This document shows, in pieces, positions 57,620-64,000 of a stretch of 64,000 bases of DNA. The stretch spans positions 1-64,000 of the forward strand of contig NZ_SWKK01000017.1 of assembly GCF_005144745.1 (NCBI RefSeq). The letters run 5' to 3'. A model generated the notes under the pieces. It was not told where the DNA came from and did not search any database. It saw only the letters and a program-made list of their open reading frames with translations. The DNA is from Flavobacterium sp. ASW18X. Lineage in GTDB: Bacteria; Bacteroidota; Bacteroidia; Flavobacteriales; Flavobacteriaceae. A program made the translations under genes and the position numbers. Position 1 is the first letter of the stretch. Each line of letters starts with the position of its first letter.

Positions 57620-60472
57620 ATGCCAAAAAGAGAAGACTTAAAATCAATTTTAATCATCGGTTCCGGTCCAATTATCATCGGTCAAGCTTGTGAATTTGAC
57701 TATTCTGGCTCACAAGCCCTTAGATCTTTAAGAGAAGATGGTATTGAGACCATTTTAATTAATAGCAATCCTGCCACGATTATGACAGACCCGTCAATGG
57801 CAGACCATGTGTATTTAAAACCGCTGAATACAAAATCGATTATAGAAATCCTAAAAAAACACCCAAATATAGATGCGGTTCTACCAACCATGGGTGGCCA
57901 GACGGCATTGAATTTATGTATAGAAGCAGATGAAAAAGGCATTTGGGAAGATTTTGGTGTAGAAATTATTGGTGTAGATATAGATGCAATTAACATTACA
58001 GAAGACCGAGAAAAATTCCGTGAGTTAATGCTTAAAATAGGTGTTGGTATGGCACCGCAATCTACAGCAACCTCGTTCCTAAAAGGTAAGGAAATTGCTC
58101 AAGAATTTGGTTTTCCATTAGTAATTAGAGCTTCTTTTACCCTTGGTGGGGCTGGAGCCTCTATTGTATATGAACCAGAAAAGTTTGATGACTTATTGAG
58201 TCATGGTTTAGAAGTATCTCCTATCCACGAGGTAATGATAGATAAGGCAATGATGGGTTGGAAGGAATATGAGTTAGAATTGTTACGAGATAAGAATGAC
58301 AACGTAGTTATTATCTGTACCATAGAGAATATGGACCCTATGGGGATACATACAGGCGATTCTATTACCGTAGCGCCAGCAATGACACTTTCTGACCGTA
58401 CTTTTCAGAAAATGCGAGATATGGCGATTAAAATGATGCGTAGCATCGGGGATTTTGCTGGGGGTTGTAACGTTCAATTTGCAGTAAGTCCGGATGAAGA
58501 AGAAGAAATTATTGCCATTGAGATTAACCCAAGGGTGTCTCGTTCTTCTGCATTGGCTTCTAAAGCTACGGGTTATCCCATTGCCAAAATCGCAGCTAAA
58601 TTAGCTATAGGGTACACACTAGATGAGTTAGACAACCAAATTACAAAGTCAACCTCAGCATTATTTGAGCCAACATTAGACTACGTTATTGTTAAGATTC
58701 CAAGATGGAATTTTGACAAATTTGAAGGTTCTGATAGAACATTGGGTTTACAGATGAAATCTGTAGGAGAGGTAATGGGTATCGGCCGTTCTTTCCAAGA
58801 AGCATTGCACAAAGCCACGCAGTCTTTAGAAATTAAGCGTAATGGATTAGGGGCAGATGGTAAAGGCTTAAAAGATTACGAAACTATAATACAAAAACTT
58901 ACTGTTCCTAGCTGGGACCGTGTTTTTGTTATTTATGATGCCATACAATTGGGTATCCCGTTAAAGCGTATTAACGAGATTACTAAAATTGACATGTGGT
59001 TCCTTAAACAGTATGAAGAATTACATTGTTTAGAGCAAGAAATTAATAAATTTACTATTGCAAGCTTGCCAAAATCATTGTTATTAGAAGCTAAGCAAAA
59101 AGGTTTTGCAGACCGGCAAATTGCGCACATGTTAGATTGTTATGAGAGCGAAGTACATAAAAAACGTATGGAGTTCAATATTAATCGCGTATACAAATTG
59201 GTAGATACCTGTGCCGCAGAGTTCACAGCAATGACTCCTTACTATTACTCCACTTTTGAAGAGGAAATTGAAACCGCTGATGGTAAACGTTTTGTAGCAA
59301 ATGATTCTGTAGTAACAGATAGAAAGAAAATAGTAGTATTGGGCTCAGGACCAAACCGAATAGGACAAGGTATTGAGTTTGACTATTGCTGTGTACACGG
59401 AGTTTTGGCAGCAGCTGAGTGCGATTACGAAACTATCATGATTAACTGTAACCCAGAAACGGTTTCTACCGATTTTGATACCGCAGATAAGCTTTATTTT
59501 GAGCCTATTTTCTGGGAACATATTTATGATATTATTTTGCACGAAAAACCAGAAGGCGTAATTGTACAACTTGGTGGGCAAACTGCACTAAAACTAGCAG
59601 AAAAACTAGATAGATACGGTATTAAAATTATTGGTACTAGCTACCAATCTTTAGATTTAGCAGAAGATAGAGGTAGTTTCTCTACACTTTTAAAAGAGAA
59701 TAACATTCCTTATCCAAAATTTGGTACAGCGGAAACTGCAGATGAAGCTTTGGATTTAGCAGATGAACTTGGATTCCCATTGTTGGTAAGGCCTTCTTAC
59801 GTTTTGGGTGGCCAAGGAATGAAAATTGTTATAAACAAAAAAGATTTGGAGCAACACGTGGTAGATTTACTGCGTAAGATCCCAAATAATAAGTTGTTGT
59901 TAGACCATTATTTAGATGGGGCCATTGAAGCAGAAGCAGATGCCATTTGTGATGGTGAAGACGTATACATTATTGGTATAATGGAGCACATAGAACCTTG
60001 TGGTATCCACTCTGGGGATTCTAATGCTACCTTACCACCTTTTAATTTGGGTGAGTTTGTAATTCAACAAATTAAAGATCATACCAAGAAAATTGCTTTA
60101 GCGTTGAACACAGTAGGTTTAATTAATATTCAATTTGCTATTAAGGATGATACGGTATATATCATTGAAGCGAATCCTAGAGCTTCTAGAACAGTGCCAT
60201 TTATTGCAAAAGCTTACGGAGAGCCTTATGTAAATTATGCTACAAAAGTGATGCTAGGCGATAAAAAGGTAAAGGATTTTAACTTTAACCCACAACTAGA
60301 GGGCTATGCTATTAAGCAACCAGTATTCTCTTTCAATAAATTCCCTAATGTAAATAAGAATCTTGGTCCAGAAATGAAAAGTACTGGAGAAAGTATCTTG
60401 TTTATAGATAGCTTAAAAGATGACGAATTCTATAATTTATATTCAAGAAGAAAAATGTACTTGAGTAAATAA
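57620..60472 (+). CDS. carB: Carbamoyl-phosphate synthase large chain without allosteric domain
   Basis: This subunit makes carbamoyl phosphate from bicarbonate, ammonia and 2 ATP, for arginine and pyrimidine synthesis. Both ATP-grasp halves are present: GSGPIIIGQACEFDYSG (about 13-29) starts the first, and GSGPNRIGQGIEFDYC (about 575-590) the second; ATP-binding loops occur as LGGAGASIVYE and VRPSYVLGGQGMKIVI. It ends at residue 950 (EMKSTGE, then KMYLSK), where the E. coli protein (1073 aa) continues into the MGS-like allosteric domain that binds UMP, IMP and ornithine. That domain is absent, so allosteric control must differ. carA is not in the window. Confidence 0.95.
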   Translation: MPKREDLKSILIIGSGPIIIGQACEFDYSGSQALRSLREDGIETILINSNPATIMTDPSMADHVYLKPLNTKSIIEILKKHPNIDAVLPTMGGQTALNLCIEADEKGIWEDFGVEIIGVDIDAINITEDREKFRELMLKIGVGMAPQSTATSFLKGKEIAQEFGFPLVIRASFTLGGAGASIVYEPEKFDDLLSHGLEVSPIHEVMIDKAMMGWKEYELELLRDKNDNVVIICTIENMDPMGIHTGDSITVAPAMTLSDRTFQKMRDMAIKMMRSIGDFAGGCNVQFAVSPDEEEEIIAIEINPRVSRSSALASKATGYPIAKIAAKLAIGYTLDELDNQITKSTSALFEPTLDYVIVKIPRWNFDKFEGSDRTLGLQMKSVGEVMGIGRSFQEALHKATQSLEIKRNGLGADGKGLKDYETIIQKLTVPSWDRVFVIYDAIQLGIPLKRINEITKIDMWFLKQYEELHCLEQEINKFTIASLPKSLLLEAKQKGFADRQIAHMLDCYESEVHKKRMEFNINRVYKLVDTCAAEFTAMTPYYYSTFEEEIETADGKRFVANDSVVTDRKKIVVLGSGPNRIGQGIEFDYCCVHGVLAAAECDYETIMINCNPETVSTDFDTADKLYFEPIFWEHIYDIILHEKPEGVIVQLGGQTALKLAEKLDRYGIKIIGTSYQSLDLAEDRGSFSTLLKENNIPYPKFGTAETADEALDLADELGFPLLVRPSYVLGGQGMKIVINKKDLEQHVVDLLRKIPNNKLLLDHYLDGAIEAEADAICDGEDVYIIGIMEHIEPCGIHSGDSNATLPPFNLGEFVIQQIKDHTKKIALALNTVGLINIQFAIKDDTVYIIEANPRASRTVPFIAKAYGEPYVNYATKVMLGDKKVKDFNFNPQLEGYAIKQPVFSFNKFPNVNKNLGPEMKSTGESILFIDSLKDDEFYNLYSRRKMYLSK

Positions 60473-60492
60473 TAAGGAAAGTTATTTCATAA

Positions 60493-60519
60493 AAAATGCC
60501 CCGTATATCGGGGCATTTT
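60493..60519. terminator. Bidirectional terminator between carB and gnd
   Basis: AAAATGCCCCG (60493-60503) and CGGGGCATTTT (60509-60519) form an 11-bp stem around TATAT, with T-runs on both strands. Confidence 0.9.
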
Positions 60520-60536
60520 TATTTTAGGGCTATCGT

Positions 60537-61946
60537 TTAGTCTTCCCATTCCGTATGGAAAATACCTTCCCTATCAATTCTTTCATACGTATGTGAACCA
60601 AAATAATCACGTTGAGCCTGTATTAAATTCAATGGCAAACGTTCAGAGGTGTACGCATCAAAATAGGTTAGCGAATTGGATAAACCAGGTAAAGGAATGC
60701 CATTAGTAGCACCATAGGCGACCAATTCTCTAGTAGCTTTCACTGTGTTTTGTACTTTTTCTATAAAACTTGGTGCCAATAATAGGTTTTGAAGTTCTGG
60801 ATTAGCCTGGAAGGCTTCCGTAATGTCCGCTAACAACCCAGCTCTTATAATACACCCGGCTCTCCAAATTTTTGCAATTTCGCCAAGGTTAAGGTTGTAA
60901 CCATATTCTTTGCTGGCGTCTGCTAATTGGTGCATACCTTGAGCATAGGCCATGATAAAAGCAAAGTAAAGGGCATTTTCACTTTTTTCTACTAGTGCTT
61001 TTTTCATAACCTCCTCAGGGTTTGGTCTATCGTAAAGTTCGTCTGCTTTGGTACGTTCTGCCTTTAATGCGGAAATCTCCCTCATACTTACGGCAATATC
61101 AATAGTAGGTACAGGTATCCCCAAATCCATTGCATTTTGAGAGGTCCATTTTCCGGTACCTTTTTGCTTCGCTTTATCTAAAATCTGGTCTACCAAATCA
61201 CCATCGGTTTCGGTGTCTTTTTGTGCAAATATTTCTGAGGTAATTTCAACTAGGAATGATTGTAATCTTCCTTGGTTCCATTTAGCGTAAGTTTGGTGCA
61301 ACTCTTCGTTGGTAAGATTACCTGCTTTTTTTAGCAAGTCATAAATTTCAGAAGTCAGTTGCATTAGACCATATTCAATGCCATTGTGCACCATTTTCAC
61401 ATAATTCCCTGCCGATTTAGGTCCTAAATAGGCTACACAAGGCTCATTATTATATTTGGCAGAAACGGCTTCAAAAATAGGTTTTACGTGTTGGTACGCC
61501 TCTTGGCTTCCTCCAGGCATAATACTTGGCCCTTTACGTGCACCCTTTGCTCCACCAGAAACACCAGCACCAAAAAAGTTGATGCCTTTCTCCTTTAGAT
61601 AGGCCTCTCTACGGTCTGTATCTGTAAAAAAGGAGTTCCCTCCATCAATTATAATATCTCCCTTATTCAAAAAAGGTAAAAGATTATCTATAACGCTATC
61701 CACAATTTTACCTGCGGGCACTAAAAGCATAATTTTTCTAGGGGTATTCAGTGCATTAACAAACTCCTTGGCGTTGGTGCTTGCATTTACCTTGTCTGGG
61801 TCACCACCTTCTTCTATCAAAGCAGTTACCTTTTCTTGGTCCAAGTCGTTACCGAAGGCCGTAAAACCATTATCAGCTACATTAAGGATAAAATTGCGTC
61901 CCATAACCCCGAGACCAACCAATCCAAAATCATATTTCTTTGTCAT
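60537..61946 (-). CDS. gnd: 6-phosphogluconate dehydrogenase, decarboxylating
   Basis: This 469-aa enzyme makes ribulose-5-phosphate, CO2 and NADPH. The Rossmann start is GLVGLGVMGRNFILNVADNG (about 8-27); GAGVSGGAKGARKGPSIMPGG (split across 127-147) and KMVHNGIEYGLMQL (about 184-197, with catalytic Lys184) are typical. Full length for the long type. It is divergent from zwf over about 100 bp. Confidence 0.95.
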   Translation of the reverse strand: MTKKYDFGLVGLGVMGRNFILNVADNGFTAFGNDLDQEKVTALIEEGGDPDKVNASTNAKEFVNALNTPRKIMLLVPAGKIVDSVIDNLLPFLNKGDIIIDGGNSFFTDTDRREAYLKEKGINFFGAGVSGGAKGARKGPSIMPGGSQEAYQHVKPIFEAVSAKYNNEPCVAYLGPKSAGNYVKMVHNGIEYGLMQLTSEIYDLLKKAGNLTNEELHQTYAKWNQGRLQSFLVEITSEIFAQKDTETDGDLVDQILDKAKQKGTGKWTSQNAMDLGIPVPTIDIAVSMREISALKAERTKADELYDRPNPEEVMKKALVEKSENALYFAFIMAYAQGMHQLADASKEYGYNLNLGEIAKIWRAGCIIRAGLLADITEAFQANPELQNLLLAPSFIEKVQNTVKATRELVAYGATNGIPLPGLSNSLTYFDAYTSERLPLNLIQAQRDYFGSHTYERIDREGIFHTEWED

Positions 61947-62046
61947 AATTATTGTATTTACGTCTGTTAAGACATTGCTAAGTAAGTGAATTCTGAGAAT
62001 CTTTACCTAAAATAAATGTTATATTCGACCCCTCAATTGAAAGGTG

Positions 62047-63588
62047 ATGGCCAAAACAAAAAAAACAGAAAATCAAATATTAGTAATATTTGGTGCCTCT
62101 GGCGATTTAACAGCGCGCAAATTAGTTCCAGCGTTATTCAATTTATACTTATCTGGGCATTTGCCTACCAATTTTGTAGTTCTTGGGGCAAGTAGAAGTG
62201 ACATGACGGATGAGCAATTCAGAACCCGTGTGGTCACAGAAAGCCAATACCTTAAAAATAAGTTCAAGGATTTATCTGAAACTAAAGTAAAACAGTTTGC
62301 CGATAAATTTTTTTATGAAGATTTAGGAGGTAGCTATGATACTGATTACAGCCAGTTGCGTAAACGCGTAGAAACTTTAAAAGCTAAGTACGAGACCACG
62401 GGCAATATAATGTATTACTTGTCCACGCCACCTACCTTATACAAAACCATTGCCCAACGTTTGGCAGATGCGGGTATGAATACACAAAAAAATGGTTGGA
62501 AACGCTTAATTGTAGAAAAACCATTTGGATATAGTTTAGATACCGCCAAAGATTTAAATAGTGGCTTACAAGAATTTTTCAAAGAACATCAAATCTATCG
62601 CATTGATCATTATCTGGGTAAAGAAACGGTACAAAATTTATTAGTAACGCGTTTTGCCAATAGCATTTTTGAACCATTATGGAACCGTAATTACATACAC
62701 CATGTAGAAATTACCAATGCCGAGAGTGTAGGGGTAGAAAAACGTGGAGGTTATTATGATAAATCCGGCGCTCTGCGCGATATGTTCCAAAATCATTTGT
62801 TACAGATTGTTTCTTTAGTAGTTATGGAGCCTCCGATAAGTGATGCTCCGGAAGATATAAGAAATGAAAAGGTGAAAGCTTTAAAATCCTTGCGAGTGAT
62901 GAAAAGCGTTCAGGAATTATATGACAATACCATCCGTGCGCAATATGTAGCGTCTACGGTTGATGGAGAAAAGGTAAAAGGTTACCGAGAAGAAGAAGGG
63001 GTGGACCCAAATTCTACCACGGAAACCTTTGCAGCGATAAAGTTTTATGTAGATAACTGGCGCTGGAAAGATGTACCATTTTATGTGCGTACAGCTAAAC
63101 GTATGCCAACCAAGGTAACGGAAGTGGTCATTCATTTTAAAACGCCGCACCATCAAATTTTCAAGGATTCTGGAATGGAAAATAGGGATAATAAGCTGAT
63201 TATTCGTATACAGCCAGACGAAGGGATATTGATAAAATTTGGGGTTAAAGTTCCAGGGCAAGGTTTTAAAGTGGAACGTGCCAATCTTGATTTTTACTAT
63301 TCTAGCTTAGCTGAAACATATGTGATGGAGGCCTATGAACGTTTAATTTTAGACGCGATGCAAGGCGATGCTACTTTATATGCCCGTGCCGATGAAGTAG
63401 AAGCGGCCTGGGAGTTTGTAGATCCAATTTTGGATTACTGGGAAAAAGGTAAGGATGTACGCATGTATGGTTATGCTGCTGGTGTGTGGGGCCCAGAGAA
63501 TTCTCATGATTTGATAGATGGTATTGGAGAATGGCGTAATCCAGGTCCGCATTTAACGGACGATCCCGGTTATTGTGTAATTTGTTAA
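62047..63588 (+). CDS. zwf: Glucose-6-phosphate 1-dehydrogenase
   Basis: This enzyme starts the oxidative pentose phosphate pathway, making 6-phosphogluconolactone and NAD(P)H. The ATG at 62047 is preferred over the GTG at 62044. LVIFGASGDLTARKLVPALF (about 11-30) is the cofactor motif, and RIDHYLGKETVQNLL (about 182-196) carries the catalytic Asp-His-Tyr-Leu-Gly-Lys motif. Length 513 aa is normal. It is followed 13 nt later by the pgl gene in one operon and is divergent from gnd, so all three steps to ribulose-5-phosphate are together. Confidence 0.95.
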   Translation: MAKTKKTENQILVIFGASGDLTARKLVPALFNLYLSGHLPTNFVVLGASRSDMTDEQFRTRVVTESQYLKNKFKDLSETKVKQFADKFFYEDLGGSYDTDYSQLRKRVETLKAKYETTGNIMYYLSTPPTLYKTIAQRLADAGMNTQKNGWKRLIVEKPFGYSLDTAKDLNSGLQEFFKEHQIYRIDHYLGKETVQNLLVTRFANSIFEPLWNRNYIHHVEITNAESVGVEKRGGYYDKSGALRDMFQNHLLQIVSLVVMEPPISDAPEDIRNEKVKALKSLRVMKSVQELYDNTIRAQYVASTVDGEKVKGYREEEGVDPNSTTETFAAIKFYVDNWRWKDVPFYVRTAKRMPTKVTEVVIHFKTPHHQIFKDSGMENRDNKLIIRIQPDEGILIKFGVKVPGQGFKVERANLDFYYSSLAETYVMEAYERLILDAMQGDATLYARADEVEAAWEFVDPILDYWEKGKDVRMYGYAAGVWGPENSHDLIDGIGEWRNPGPHLTDDPGYCVIC

Positions 63589-63601
63589 GGATTAAAAGAA
63601 A

Positions 63602-64000
63602 ATGGAAGTTAAAATATACGAGGATAAGCAAACGGTAGCAACCGAATTTTCGGCTTATTTTGCGGAACAAACAAGGCAAGATAAACCTTTTCATGTAGCA
63701 TTATCTGGTGGTAGTACGCCTAAAATTGTTTTTGACACGCTTGCAGATGCTTATGGCGAAAATATAAATTGGAAAAATGTTCACTTTTATTGGGGAGATG
63801 AACGTTGTGTGCCGCCAACGGATGAACAAAGCAATTATAAGATGACTAAGGAACATTTATTTGATAAAATTGATGTTCCCGAAGAAAATATACATCGCAT
63901 TTTGGGGGAAAATGACCCTAAAGGTGAAGCCATACGCTATGCCAACTTGTTAGAGATAAATCTGGATAGGGTAGAAGGCGTACCGCAATTCGATTTAATT
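63602..64000 (+). CDS. pgl: 6-phosphogluconolactonase, 5' part (cut by window end)
   Basis: From ATG at 63602 the frame stays open to the window end, giving 133 residues. The start MEVKIYEDKQTVATEF, the phosphate-binding VALSGGSTPKIVFDTL (about 32-47) and WGDERCVPPTDEQSNYKMTKE in parts (about 65-85) identify the DevB/SOL type of lactonase. It hydrolyses 6-phosphogluconolactone made by the zwf product, 13 nt upstream. The C-terminal half lies outside. Confidence 0.92.
   Translation, partial: MEVKIYEDKQTVATEFSAYFAEQTRQDKPFHVALSGGSTPKIVFDTLADAYGENINWKNVHFYWGDERCVPPTDEQSNYKMTKEHLFDKIDVPEENIHRILGENDPKGEAIRYANLLEINLDRVEGVPQFDLI

Noticed and set aside
1-64000. tRNA, rRNA and riboswitch genes
   Set aside because: No cloverleaf with a TTCRA-type arm, no rRNA stretch and no known riboswitch core was recognised by eye; a covariance search could still find a weak one.

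Overview
The window comes from a low-GC Bacteroidota chromosome, most likely a marine-type member of the Flavobacteriaceae. The grounds are a type IX secretion C-terminal sorting domain (gene at 23763), promoters of the TTTG-N19-TANNTTTG type (for example before rpmH and rpmE2), and many proteins of typically flavobacterial families (DUF4199, DUF6263, DUF6515-like, GlmU-like, and a CarB without the allosteric domain). No rRNA, tRNA, CRISPR array or insertion sequence was recognised.

Accessory region (1-6.8 kb). This is the exceptional part. Three att-like sites of 132, 132 and 133 bp (71-202, 3895-4026, 4258-4390) share the same outer heptamers, the same spacers (8-9 and 6 nt) and the same inner arms (TATRATTTCGTTG / CAATGAATTATA), but have unrelated, hairpin-rich centres. 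They cut the DNA into cassettes: a two-gene cassette of unknown function (4400-4917), a small cassette with a possible 49-aa ORF (4034-4183), and a restriction-modification cassette (326-3711). The two ends of each cassette carry the same cassette-specific 9-13 nt sequence in inverted orientation, as expected if cassettes excise as circles at G|TT. All cassette genes lie on the minus strand, and two of the three sites start 7-9 nt after a stop codon. A single half-site and a 22-bp palindrome lie next to a tyrosine recombinase (4991-6118), which lacks the extra segment of classical integron integrases. I read this as an integron-like cassette system run by a Xer-like recombinase. A divergent zinc-ribbon gene (6182) sits beside it.

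Core region (6.8-64 kb). In order: two secreted metallopeptidases; trehalose synthesis (fused OtsA-OtsB) divergent from a GH15 hydrolase and followed by a PLP decarboxylase; a MarR-controlled beta-oxidation operon plus an acyl-CoA ligase; a T9SS cargo protein; purL; an NhaA antiporter with a DsbA-like N-terminal domain; a MarR/small membrane protein pair; a sensor kinase/receiver pair; proCBA; rpsU and an acetyltransferase; an RNA m5C methyltransferase; a lipoprotein-desaturase-cupin run; an ECF sigma factor operon; an ABC exporter, phosphosugar mutase, glycosyltransferase and DUF4199 protein; rpmE2, a GlmU-like protein and mtaB; small enzymes and a MltD-like lytic transglycosylase; rpmH; carB; and the oxidative pentose phosphate genes gnd, zwf and pgl, the last cut by the window end.

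Several starts are corrected in this annotation: rpmH begins at 57362, the DUF6263 gene probably at 57224, the second MarR gene at 32907, proC at 38419, the RNA methyltransferase at 40635, zwf at 62047 and the acetyltransferase at 39106.
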